Positions 24,710-35,569 of a stretch of 64,000 bases of DNA are shown one piece after another. Numbering within the stretch: position 1 is the stretch's first letter; the number at the start of each line of letters is the position of its first letter. Made by a program: the position numbers and the translations under genes. Location: positions 1,560,001 through 1,624,000 of the forward strand of contig NC_065570.1 in NCBI RefSeq assembly GCF_937616625.2, written 5' to 3'. The notes under the pieces were generated by a model, which was not told the origin of the DNA, did no database searches, and saw only the letters and a list, made by a program, of their open reading frames with translations. Source of the DNA: Mercurialis annua. Lineage: Eukaryota > Streptophyta > Magnoliopsida > Malpighiales > Euphorbiaceae.

Positions 24710-25615
24710 TCAAGTGGGTGGGTCGAGGTAACATTGCTCCCCAATTTGATCTGTCAAAGGCCCCAAGTAAGGCTTGCAACGGTGTCCGTTGACCTTTAAT
24801 GTTTCACCTCCTTGGTTTTCTAACTCAATGGCTTCGTGACTTGCCACACTCCGAATTTTGAAGGGCCCACTCCATCGAGACTTAAGCTTGCCCGGAAATA
24901 GTCGCAACCGTGAATTGTACACCAAGACATAAGTTCCTACCTCAAAAGTTTTGGGGGAAATGTGCGCGTCATGCCAACGCTTGGTCTTCTCCTTATAGAG
25001 TTTTGCATTTTCATATGCCGAGAACCGGAATTCCTCCAATTCATTTAATTGCAACAAACGTTTTTCCCCCGCCGCCTTAAGGTCAAAGTTCAACTTTTTA
25101 ATCGCCCAATAAGCCCGGTGCTCCAATTCCAAAGGCAAATGGCACGCCTTACCATACACAATGCGATAGGGGGTCATCCCTAAAGGCGTTTTGAATGTCG
25201 TGCGGTATGCCCATAGTGCATCATCAAGCTTCAAACTCCAATCCTTACGAGTGCCATTCACCGTCTTCTCGAGTATCCGTTTCAACTCTCGGTTGGAGAC
25301 CTCAACTTGCCCGCTTGTTTGTGGGTGATAGGGGGTAGCAACCCGATGGTACACATTGTATTTCTTCATCAAGGCATCGAATTGCTGGTTGCAAAAATGT
25401 GACCCACCGTCACTAATGATAATCCTCGGGGTGCCGAACCTATTCATCAAACGCTTAAGGAACTTCAAAACCACTTTGGCGTCATTTGTAGGCAAGGCCT
25501 CCGCCTCTACCCACTTTGAAACATAACACACGCCGACTAAGATATATAGGTTCCCATGCGACAATGGAAACGGCCCCATGAAGTCAATCCCCCATACATC
25601 AAATATCTCTACCTC
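24710..25615 (-). pseudogene. Integrase core of the Athila-type element (in frame after a stop)
   Basis: Integrase catalytic domain that would insert element cDNA into the genome. Reading frame is the same as RT-RNase H but separated from it by an in-frame TAA at 25616-25618. The DDE triad is visible: Asp in GIDFMGPFP, Asp in ISDGGSHF, Glu in [12 protein letters not shown]. The C-terminal part has [23 protein letters not shown] sequence, and the frame ends at 24710. The zinc-binding N-domain lies on the other side of the stop. Confidence 0.9.
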
Positions 25616-27359
25616 TTACACGTAAGTCAATGGCATCTCGTCCCTCTTTGAAATATTGCCAACCCGTTGACACCTATCACAATGGCTCACAAAGTCTTTG
25701 GCATCGCGGAATAATGTGGACCAAAAGAATCCGCTCTCCAAAACCTTAGCGGCGGTTCTTGCCACTCCGTAGTGACCGGCATAATCGGATGTGTGACAAG
25801 CCTCCAAAATGGGCATCATCTCCTTCAAAGCGACACATCGCCTCAACATCCCGTCTCCACATTCCTTAAACAAATACGGCTCATCCCAAAGAAATCTTTT
25901 GGCATCGGAGAGGAATTTCTTCCTTTGATGGTGTGTCAAATCCGGAGGCATGACATTAGAGGAAAGAAAGTTAGCTATATCGGCATACCACGGTGTTTCT
26001 ACCTCCCGAATCACCATAAGTGTCTCGTCCGGAAACCACTCATTAATCTTCATGCCAATAGGAATAGGCTCCGGATTTTCAAATCTCGATAGGTGGTCCG
26101 CCACCACATTTTCCGTGCCCTTTTTATCCCGAAATTCTATGTCAAACTCTTGCATGAGAAGGATCCATCGGATGAGTCTTGGTTTGGCATCTTGCTTTGT
26201 GAATAGGTACTTCAAGACGGCATGGTCGGTGTAAATAATACACTTAGAGCCGAGCAAGTATTGCCGAAACTTATCTAGAGCAAAGACTACCGCCAACATC
26301 TCCTTCTCGGTAGTGGTATAATTGAGTTGAGCTCCCGCCATGGTCCAGCTAGCATAGTATATCACATGCACCTTCTTGTCCTTTCTTTGACCCAATACGC
26401 ACCCCAAAGCTTGGTCGCTTGCATCACACATAAGTTCAAAGGGCAAACTCCAATCCGGAGATGAGATAATAGGTGCGGTCACAAGAGCCTCTTTCAATTT
26501 CTCGAAGGCCTCATGACACTCTTTGGTAAAATCAAAGGGAGCATCCTTTACTAATAAACTCGTTAGGGGCCTTGCAATAGATGAAAAATCCTTGATAAAA
26601 CGCCGGTAGAACCCCGCATGGCCCAAGAATGCCCGGACTCCCTCAACCGTAACCGGAGCAACTAGCTTCTCAATAACCTCCGTCTTCGCTCTATCAACCT
26701 CGATACCCGCTTCCAAGATCCTATGCCCAAGCACAATACCCTCTTCTACCATAAAATGGCATTTCTCCCAATTGAGCACCAAGTTGGTCTCCTCACACCG
26801 TGCCAATACTCGCTCAAGATTAGCCAAGCAACCATCAAATGAATCACCGAAAACGGAAAAATCGTCCATGAATACCTCCATTATGTCCTCCACCATATCA
26901 TTGAAGATTGAGCTCATGCAACATTGAAAGGTTGCGGGAGTGTTACATAATCCAAATGGCATTCGTCTATAAGCAAAAGTACCGTAGGGGCAAGTGAATG
27001 TTGTTTTCTCTTGGTCATCCGGAAAGATCAAAATTTGGTTGTAGCCGGAATATCCATCGAGAAAGCAATAGTACTTGTGACCCGCCACCCTTTCAAGCAT
27101 TTGATCAATGAATGGTAGCGGGTAATGGTCCTTTCTAGTCTCCGCGTTCAACCTTAGATAGTCAATACAAACTCTTCACCCGGTAACCGTTCTTGTAGAG
27201 ATTTGTTCCCCTTTCTCGTTCTCCACTACCGTCATTCCTCCCTTCTTAGGTACGCATTGAACCGGACTAACCCAACCACTATCGGAGATTGGATAAATAA
27301 TCTCGGCATCTAGAAGCTTTACTATTTCCTTGTGCACAACCTCCTTCATATTAGGGTCA
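25616..27359 (-). pseudogene. Reverse transcriptase-RNase H and integrase zinc finger, with in-frame stop
   Basis: RT motifs run from the N-terminal part (VVHKEIVKLLDAEIIYPISD, near 27320-27260) through [25 protein letters not shown] and the catalytic FMDDFSVFG. RNase H follows ([41 protein letters not shown]), then an integrase HHCC finger ([10 protein letters not shown] ... HCDRCQR). A TGA at 27176-27178 interrupts RT where a Trp is expected, and the frame ends at TAA 25616-25618. Otherwise complete, so it was inactivated recently. Confidence 0.92.
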
Positions 27360-27535
27360 AGACATGAGCTTCTCGATCAAGACATGGAAAATTTTTGCCT
27401 TGTCTTCATCGAGAAGAGGTTGTCTTGGTCGAGACATGAAGGTCATTTTTGCACGAAGCAATTTCAAACCTTGCTTCTCGACCAAGACATGCACTGTCTT
27501 TTGCTTCTCGACCAAGACATGAGTCTAGGAGCTCA
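27356..27535. repeat. Palindromic module, inverted copy at the protease-RT junction
   Basis: Contains CTTCTCGATCAAGACATGG, GTCTTGGTCGAGACATGAAG, TTGCACGAAG and twice CTTCTCGACCAAGACATG. Reverse-complemented, it matches the LTR copy (CTTCGTGCAAAA, CCTTCATGTC). It lies within the pol region and supplies the last about 40 codons of the gag-protease frame. Confidence 0.8.
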
Positions 27536-28764
27536 AAATCATCAATTTTTCGCACATTTCCCCTACTCATTGCTTCCACATTTTCTTCAAGTTGATCCGT
27601 CACAAGATTATCCACGAAATCGACCCTCATACAATCCTCCTCCTCGATGGTACCCCTCATGACCTTCTTCATGTCAAACTCAACTGTTTCCTCATCGATT
27701 CGCAAGGTCAATTTCCCACCATGCACATCAATCAAAGCCCTTCCGGTGTTCATGAAGGGTCGCCCCAAGATCATTGGGCACTCCTTATCAACCGCATAGT
27801 CCAAAATAACAAAATCAACCGGAAAGATGAATTTATCTACCTTGACAAGCACATCCTCAACGATCCCAAACAGCCTTTTCAACGAATGATCCGCTAGTTG
27901 GAGTACCATCGAGGTGCTTTTCACGGTTTGATCTCCACAAAGTGTCCTGAAAAGAGTTAAAGGCATAAGATTAATACTAGCACCAAGGTCACATAGACAA
28001 TTTATAGAACTCATGTTTCCTATAGTGCAAGGTATAGAGAAACTCCCTGGGTCCTTCAACTTAGCCGGTAAATCATTCAAAATAATGGAGCTACACACTT
28101 TCGGAATAGGAACCGTTGCGCCACTATCCCAACTTCTTTTGTTGGTGATGATATCCTTTAAGAACTTGGCATATTGTGGCATCTCGCGTAGTGCATCCGC
28201 CAAGCTAAGATTAATTTGCAATTTCTTAAAAATTTCAAGGAACTTGTGAAACTTTTCGTTCCCTTGAGCTTTCCTTAACCGGCTTAGAAACGGGACCGGT
28301 GGTACAAATGGTGGTGGCGGTGGCGGTCTCACATAAGGCTCTTCAACCTCAATAGCCACCTCCTCACAAACAATAGGTGGCTCTTGACTAGAGCTAGCAA
28401 CATCAATCACCACTTGAGGCTCATCCTCCTCAACCACATGCTTCTTACCATTGGCTTTTTCCAAGTTCCGCCCACTCCGAAGCTCTATTGCTTTTAGGTG
28501 CTCCCTTGGGTTGTTCTCCGTTGTAGAGGGCAATCCCCCTTGTGGTCTACCTTGAAGTGAGATAGCCATTTGAGAAATTTGAGTCTCCAAATGATGAATA
28601 GTGGAAGCTTGGTTCTTCTCCCTTTGCTCCATTTTTTCCAATTTCTCAAGTACCTTGGCAAGCACATTTCCCTCATCCGTATTCCGTGGTTGTTGGAAAC
28701 CGGGAGGATGTTGTGGTCTACCACCGTAATTGTTCCCATGGTTTGGGTTTCCTTGATACTGACC
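27406..28764 (-). pseudogene. Gag C-terminus and aspartic protease of the Athila-type element
   Basis: Aspartic protease that would cleave the polyprotein. The active-site region is CLCDLGASINLMP; ILGRPFMNTGRALIDV is the flap-side motif typical of retroviral-type proteases. Upstream are a coiled-coil-like stretch (MLAKVLEKLEKMEQREKN) and a proline-rich linker. The frame is continuous with gag but separated by TAA 28765-28767. It ends at 27406 inside the palindromic module, out of frame with RT. Confidence 0.88.
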
Positions 28765-30096
28765 TTATTGTTGTGGAGGCCTATTATTGCTTTGGAAGCT
28801 TGAACCCGCTTGATTAGACCCTTGAGCATTGCCTTGCCCTTCTTGATTTCTCCACCCGAAATTTGGATGATTCCTCCATCCGGGGTTATAAGTGTTGGAG
28901 TAAGGATCATTGGCTTGCCTTTGACCCCCAATATAGTTCACTTGCTCACTCATATTTTGCCCCGTGACTAAGCATTCGCCCCCCGAGTGGTTGAAATCCC
29001 CACAAAACTCGCATCATACTTGGACATAGGCCACCGGAGCATTTCTTGGTGCAACTTGTTTCTTCAAAGCATCCAATTGTGCTTGGAGTGAAGCATTTTT
29101 TTCCTTGATAGCCTCCATCTCCCTCACTTGGTCAAGCGTCATTACCGACTTTTGACTAGCCGATGCCCTTCTATCCATGGGCCCCCATGTGCTACTAACC
29201 ATGGCCAACTTTTCTACCAACTCAAGAGCCTCTTCGTACGTCTTTTGCATCAAAGACCCACCCGAAGCCGCATCAATAGTGGCTCTAGTGGTGACATTCG
29301 TTGCATCATAGAAAATTTGAATCACATGCTCCTTGTTAAGCTTGTGATGGGGGACACTTCTTTGTAAGTCCTTAAAATGCTCCCATGCTTCATAGAGCGA
29401 CTCCCCATCGAATTGCACAAACTCGAGAATGTCCTTGGTTAGCTTTGTTGTATTGCCATGTGGAAAGTACTTGTTAAGAAAAGCTTGAGCTAACTCCCGC
29501 CAAGTGTGGATCGATTCATTGGGTATAGATTGGAGCCACAAACTAGCTTTATCCCTCAAAGAGAAGGGGAACATCCGGAGCTTGATTTGGTCTGCGGTTA
29601 TCCCATGAAGCTTGAATGTGTTAAGAACCCCCAAAAACTTGGCTATATGTGCATTTGGATCCTCATGTTTCAACCCATAGAAGGCACAACAGTTTTCCAA
29701 GAGTTGGATAGTACTAGGCTTGATCTTAAAAGTCGCCGCTTGAACCGGCATAGCGAAACATCCGAACATGGCATTATCCACATCCGGCAAGAAGAACTCG
29801 CCCAAAGTTTGCCTCGGTTGATTTTGCACTTGCGGTTGCACCCGAGGGCGAACATCCCTTGGTCGCTCTTGTTGCCTTTGTTGATTCACATTCTCAAGTG
29901 GAGGAGGGGGTGGATATTGTTGTTCCCCTTCATCCACTAGAGGATTGAATCCTTCTTCTACCTCATAATCATGCCCGTCACCCTCCATAACTAAAGGAAT
30001 CCGGGCTCTTCTTCTCACGCCTCTTTCGTAACTACCGAGATCCTCTTGAAAAGGTTCTAGTGGAAGGTTAGCACGTCGTGTATTATGCATACACAA
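28765..30096 (-). pseudogene. Gag of the Athila-type element, with stop before the zinc knuckle
   Basis: Capsid-type gag: acidic and proline-rich N-terminus, retrotransposon gag core (KLRMFPFSLRDKASLWLQSI, WRELAQAFLNKYFP), then a coiled coil. TGA at 29014-29016 stops the frame just before the CCHC zinc knuckle CEFCGDFNHSGGEC (about 28975-29013), which stays readable in the same frame. A second stop is TAA 28765-28767. No frameshift inside. Confidence 0.9.
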
Positions 30097-30239
30097 AGGG
30101 TAAATTCCTACACAAACAAAGACAAGAGAACTGAGCGTAAATCACGAAAACGCAAGAATGAACAATAAAAGTAAAAACAGAAAATTACGCTAACTCGACC
30201 GAATTTCAAAATACTTTCAATCAATTAAACGCAACCTAA

Positions 30240-30257
30240 TCCCCGGCAACGGCGCCA
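30240..30257 (-). other. Primer-binding site (tRNA-Asp type)
   Basis: TGGCGCCGTTGCCGGGGA on the - strand, six bases from the 5' LTR end. It is complementary to the tRNA-Asp 3' end used by Athila-type elements. The 30097-30239 stretch between it and gag is leader. Confidence 0.9.
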
Positions 30258-30263
30258 AAAACT

Positions 30264-31797
30264 TGTTAGCAAAAAGCCAACTCGTAGTACTCGACAAGTC
30301 GAGGTCGAACCCACAAGGATTAGAGGTTTAAAGTGAACAAAATTAATTGTGAAATTCAATTCGAAAAGTAATAGAAAGATTGGTTTTGGTTTCAAATAAA
30401 AGAACTTGTAAACAACTATTACTTAAACACGCTACTTAACTAAAACAATTAATCAACAATCAACTAATTAACACGCGATTTAAACAATTAGGGTAAAGCG
30501 TTTAGAGGTTGCTAGTCATGCCAAAGTCATATCTAAGTAGTTTGGGTTAAGGTGATGGGAACTTCGGGTCAAGCTATTCTACGGAACCAATTCCGCTCTC
30601 TCGAGCCGGAATTGAAAGAGTCGAAACTTGATTAACAATCCCGAAATCTAATCCATTCTCGTGCTCATAGATTTCAAGAGAGTTAATAAAGCCAACTAGT
30701 CGAGCAAACTCCACAACCAAGATAGCCCTAGATCATGCTAATGCATCTAGGTCTAAAGCATGTACTCCCCTAGGTTTAGTCTAATTAGTTAACTCTCGTC
30801 CTCCTAATTAAACCACATTGCAAAGAATAAGAGGCCAACCTATTCTAAGCATTAAGCTCAAGAAGCACAACAACCAACATCACCCATAAACCCTCACCCT
30901 AATCACCTATCTAATCAATCATGGCAATCATAACAACCCCCAAACAAGGGGTTTAGCTACTAATCATCATCATGGCATAACTAATTAAGCAATAGTAAAG
31001 ATTAGGCATAGAGTAAAGAATAAATACCTTGGAGTAATAAATGAACTTTAAACACATGAACAAGATAATGAAGCTTGAATTAAAAGATCAATACTTGTAT
31101 TTAATAAGTTTCCCAATATGGCAAAATCTGGAAAATAAATGAAGAACACCAAGAACTATGAAGATTCTATACTAAAATAGAGAGCAAAAGGAATGAAATT
31201 GATTGATTCAAAATTGTTGTCTACAAAAGTGAATGATTCTTGACCTAAAAATATAAAGTGTCTTATATAGTCTGGATAAAAAGGGAAATAATAACATCCT
31301 AGTACAAGAGTTGTTGGGCTAAAAGGGGAAGTGGGCCACTTAAAGCTCTTTCTTCAAACAAATTTCGTCTTCAGCTTTTTTCCCATGTCTTGGTCGAGAA
31401 GCTCATTTAAGTTGAGCTTCTCGATCGAGAAGCTCCTTTGATGAACCTTCGTGCAAAATGGTCCTTCATGTCTTGGTCGAGAAGCTCATGTCTTGGTCGA
31501 GACATGTGTTAAATTACACATGTCTCTTTTGCTTCTCAACTTCTCTTTTGCTCATGAACTTCTCTTCCAAGATATGCTTTAAAAACTTGATTTCTCTTTA
31601 ACTCTTTGCTTTAGCTTCCGACTTTCATATTTCTTTAATTCTTCACTCTTTTTAGCCCAAATAGTTCCGCAAACACTCCAAATCACCTGAAACGCCAACA
31701 CACATAATAAGGTATCGAAACACCTAAAAACACATGTCAAAACGTAATAAAGTGATGCAAAAACTATCTAAATACTAGGAGTATTCTACTCCTATCA
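30264..31797 (-). repeat. 5' LTR of the Athila-type element
   Basis: 1534 bp, TG...CA. Carries the palindromic module at about 31385-31510 with GAGCTTCTCGATCGAGAAGC at 31414-31433. Expected to hold the promoter. Confidence 0.95.
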
Positions 31798-31830
31798 GTC
31801 ATCATAGTACAACAATGATGATATTTTTAT

Positions 31831-32711
31831 GAGTGAAGGTTCAAAAAAAAACCCTTGAACTTGGCACGAAGGATCAAATAAACCCAAACTCGCAAAATCA
31901 GATCAAATCACCCCACAACTTGGCAATACAGGATCGGTTTCACCCTTTTGACCAAAAAAGAGAGTGGAATAAGCTAATTTTAAAAATTAACCATAATTAA
32001 CTCTAATTAATCTTAATTAAAATAATAATTAATCCATTTAAATTTAAAATTTAATTGATAAAATTGAGGGCTTTTTCTACCCTTTTCTCTAATCACTCTC
32101 ATAATAAACTAAATTAACCCTAATTAAATATTTAAAATACTAAATCGGCCGGCGACCACCTTCGGAATCAATTCCGGCCACCGCTCCCCGAACTATCTCC
32201 GGAATCAAATGAAGAACAAATCCACCTGGAATCTGTTCTTCATTTTGCTCTTCAAATGAAGGATGAAGAAGGATAGATCCCGTCCGGAATATGTTCTTTG
32301 TTGTTGAAGAACAGATCCCATGCTGGGATCTGAAGCTGCAACGGCAAAGTAGCGGCGACGGCGGAGTTGCGGCGGCGGGTAGGTGGCTATAGTTGAAAAA
32401 AGCATAAAAAAATCCCTCAGTTTTAAATTAATTTAACTTTTAAAGTATTAAAAATATAATAGTTATAAAAGTATATTAAATATTAATTTTGTGAATGATA
32501 TAAATAGTAAGGACTATTTTAATCTCTTAATCCTCTAAAACCATTTAAAATCATTTAAAACCGGAGATTGTGTTCTCTCTCTAGGGTGAAAGTAGAGAAG
32601 GGGGTATTTGATACGTTTTTATATAATTCTGGGGTGATTTGATCTATTTTTACGAAATTGAGCTTATTTGATACTTTTTGCCAAGTTAGAGGGATTTTTA
32701 AACCTTCGCTC
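31831..32711. mobile_element. Non-autonomous Mutator-like element, sister of 8280-9389
   Basis: Ends GAGTGAAGGTTC and (reverse) GAGCGAAGGTTT continuing through TTGGCACGAA / TTGGCAAAAA. 10-bp duplication ATATTTTTAT / ATATTCTTAT at 31821-31830 and 32712-32721. It inserted 33 bases from the Athila LTR. The sub-terminal parts match 8280-9389 in the reverse direction. The GC-rich core (32150-32395) differs but also holds palindromes, such as AGATCCCATGCTGGGATCT. Confidence 0.85.
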
Positions 32712-32758
32712 ATATTCTTATATAAGGATAATGGCTACTTGAACGTCAATTTTAAAAT

Positions 32759-32762
32759 GATG

Positions 32763-32830
<68 letters not shown>
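32759..32830. repeat. (TAA)n microsatellite
   Basis: About 23 uninterrupted AAT/TAA units. Confidence 0.97.
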
Positions 32831-32831
<1 letters not shown>

Positions 32832-32958
32832 TTATAAAAACGATACATGTGGCATTGTTGGAAGCATATATAGTATTTTTGTGAAAAAAGAGAAAAAAAA
32901 TGATGTAGTTTATGCTCCGAAAGTTTAATTTATTTATTTTGAAAACTTATTATAAAAA

Positions 32959-33712
32959 GGGTTAATTCTTACAAAAATCACGAATTTTACACGAAATTTC
33001 ACTTTAATCATGACCTTTTAAAGTTGGACCTAATTATTTAAAAACCACTCACCTTGTAACTTTTTTTCATTTATACCACGACCTAGGAAAATTTTCAATT
33101 GTACCCTATTTTCGATTTTTATGTTTCGTTTGTACCCCAAAAGTAATTTTTTTGAAAATTTAATTAATTTAAAGATGAAATATTAAAAACAAGATACATA
33201 AATGATTAACATTAACGTTTTATTAGAATATAGGTTAAAAATGAAGGACTAATTTAAACTTTTTTCAAAAAAAAGGTCAATTTAACTCATTAGGTAGAGA
33301 TGAAACATAAAAATCAAAAATAGGGTACAATTGAAAATTTTCTTAGGTCATGGTATAAATGAAAAAAAAATTATAAGGTGGGTGGTTTTTAAGTAATTAA
33401 GCCTTAAAAGTTTCCATTTAAAGGCACGAACTTTCATATTGTTTTAAATTCATCATTTTAGTGCATGTGTATTGACTAAATTCTCCACTAAACCATTAAT
33501 GAAAGACCCAAGTAATTAATAACGTTAAATCTTATTATCTTTCAGTTAGAGTATCTAGGATTAGGAATTTTTAGTCAGATAAAATGCACCGAATTTTACT
33601 TTGTTGATAGATTTGAAATAAAATAAAAGTTCGTGCCTTTAAATAATAACTTTTAAAGGCCATGATTAAAATGAATCCGTGTAAAGTTTGTGATTTTTTT
33701 AGGAATTAACCC
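32959..33712. mobile_element. Mutator-like MITE, family A, copy 2, with a nested MITE
   Basis: Ends GGGTTAATTC...; perfect 9-bp duplication TTATAAAAA at 32950-32958 and 33713-33721. Its left arm is split by a family B MITE at 33026-33403. Confidence 0.88.
33026..33403. mobile_element. MITE family B, copy 1 (nested)
   Basis: Inverted ends GGACCTAATTATTTAAAAAC and GGCTTAATTACTTAAAAAC continuing through TTTATACCATGACCTA. Duplication TTTAAAGTT / TTAAAAGTT with one mismatch. Inserted into family A copy 2. Confidence 0.85.
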
Positions 33713-34039
33713 TTATAAAAATGTCTAAAATGTAATGCTTTATCTTATAACCTCCATCCTTTACTTGCTGGTACCTACTCTAGTGTGTCTGATTTTAAAA
33801 TGTTACCTTCGTATAATTTTGAGAAAATTACACCAAATCACCCAAAAACTCAAAAGTTTGTATAAATCACCCAACTTTTTTTTTTTTGCAAAAATCCCTC
33901 AATTTTAAAAGATTCTTTTCATCCTTACCTTTTAATAGTTGTGATTACTATTTTATCCCTATGGTGTATTTTACCTATTGTGTTTTCATTACACCTAATA
34001 ATTTCTCCTCATTTTACATAAACCGGCCAATTCTAACCG

Positions 34040-34290
34040 AACCACCACCGGTCAGACCATTATTGGCCGGTCAACGGCCGGACCACTGCGGTCAACGCCG
34101 GACCACCGCGGTCAACGCCGGACCACCGCGGTCAACGGCCGGACCACCGCGGTCAACGCCGGACCACCGCGGTCAACGGCCTGACCACCGCGGTCACCGC
34201 CGGTCAACGACCGGACCACCGCGGTCAACGGTCAGACCAATGCTGGTGAACGCCGGTCGGACCACCAATGGTTGGTGGTCTGACCATTTT
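34040..34290. repeat. GC-rich tandem repeat, left arm
   Basis: About ten units of GGACCACCGCGGTCAACGCC or close variants. Many contain ACCGCGGT, a small palindrome. It strongly stands out from the AT-rich surroundings and recurs inverted at 37095-37220. Confidence 0.9.
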
Positions 34291-34349
34291 TAATGGTTGG
34301 ACCAATACTTGTTTAATAATTAAAAATTAAATAAAACATCATATTGAGG

Positions 34350-34425
34350 TTAAGGGGATTTGAACCCTTGACCTCTTACAAGAATGACCAAGTGCTTTGC
34401 CATTAAGGCAAAGGCTTATTGCTAT
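34350..34425 (-). repeat. tRNA-like sequence in left arm
   Basis: On the - strand it has an A-box-like TTGCCTTAATGGCAAAGCA and a B-box-like GGGTTCAAATCC. A related stretch (TGCCTTGATGGTTAGACATA ... GGGTTCTATTCC) is at 36975-37045 on +. No full cloverleaf is evident, so it is not called a tRNA gene. Confidence 0.5.
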
Positions 34426-34499
34426 CAACATTTGCTCTATAATGTATATATATATTATATACATCTGATTATAAATTTATTAGAATGAAATTATTTTTA

Positions 34500-35290
34500 T
34501 AGTATAAATTAAATATATTTTCACTCTCTCTCTAAAATATTTGCTCTCCCTTTTCTCTAAAAGAAAAGTTCTTCATTTGTTCATCCTTTTAAGGGTGGAA
34601 GAAGATGATTTCTCCGGCATTAGCCGGAAAATCATTTTCTTTCCGCCCATAATACTATTTACTATAGATCTACTATGTCTTTCTTTAGTTGAATAAAGTT
34701 TTTAGTTATGAAGTTTTTTGAGTCTTGATTTGTATTTTTCATATTTGAATAAGTCTAAAGGTTTTTGGTGTTTGTAGGTGCTAGATCTTTCAAGGTTTTT
34801 GATGGGTTTTCGAATTTGAGATCCGATTCTTTAAGATCTAAAATATATGTGGGATATCTTTTAGATCTATACAAGTTTTTGAAGATCTTAAAAAATGGGG
34901 GTTTCTTTCAAAGTTCTTGTAGATCTATATTCGGAGAGTTTGAAAACCCATTTAAACTATTGTAGATCCAAAATTAGGGAGGTTTGTTGGGTTATCTTTG
35001 ATAAGAATTCATTGAAGATGAAGATCGGAATGCTAAGCTCAACCGGATAGAGCGGTTTCAAAAGCAAATCGGAAGAAGAACTATCCAAGTACTCCGTCTA
35101 CGAGAAACATAGTTTCATCGTTGTTAAGTTTATGCGGGAACATAGTCACGGATTTTTTCTCACTTTTGATTATTTATTGCTTATCCGGAATTGTTACTTA
35201 GCTTCTAATTGTTCAATTTTGAAAGATCATAATGTTGGTTGTGATATGACTTTCATATTTTGTACTTGAATTTTCTTAATGAATTTCTAT
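34500..35290 (+). other. Transcript-like core segment, origin unknown
   Basis: Less AT-rich than the neighbours, with a CTCTCTCTC leader (34520), GATGATTTCTCCGGCATTAG and a 3'-UTR-like end near 35280. The short frame 34765-34965 has no known motif. It could be a captured or element-specific transcribed region; no function assigned. Confidence 0.35.
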
Positions 35291-35569
35291 CTTTTGGAAG
35301 AAAAAAATAAAATATAAACTAAATATCAATTTAAATTAAAGTTACTATTAAATAAGTCTAATTTAATTTATTTAATAAATATTTACACAGTAAAAATATA
35401 AAATATACATATATTTATATTTTACACTCTTTATTAATACATGAGTAAGACTAGTAAGATATTTCACTTGTTAAAATTAAAAAATATAATGGTTTGTTGG
35501 TCAAACCCGAGGTGGTCGTGGTCGGATACGTGGTGGTGGGACCCGCCATGGTGGGCAAAAATTCAATAT

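Larger units (their letters stand above)
19274..31797 (-). mobile_element. Athila-type Ty3/Gypsy LTR retrotransposon, 12.5 kb
   Basis: Complete element oriented - strand: 5' LTR at 30264-31797, 3' LTR at 19274-20811, 5-bp duplication GTCAT at 19269-19273 and 31798-31802. LTRs run TG...CA. The primer site matches the tRNA-Asp type seen in the Athila lineage. Order along the - strand: gag, protease, RT-RNase H, integrase, third ORF, polypurine tract. The two LTRs differ by only about 17-19 substitutions and one 4-base indel counted by eye over 1.53 kb, so the insertion is recent. At least four in-frame stops and one frame change mean this copy does not make an intact polyprotein. Confidence 0.95.

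Noticed and set aside
33886..34293. 135-codon frame rich in RST/PDH repeats, and the 63-codon frame at 37085-37276
   Set aside because: Translation of the GC-rich tandem array inside a MULE; the stop-free frames come from the repeat unit.
34350..34425. Possible tRNA gene on -
   Set aside because: A- and B-box-like words are present but no complete acceptor stem or anticodon arm can be paired. The related right-arm copy is more degenerate.
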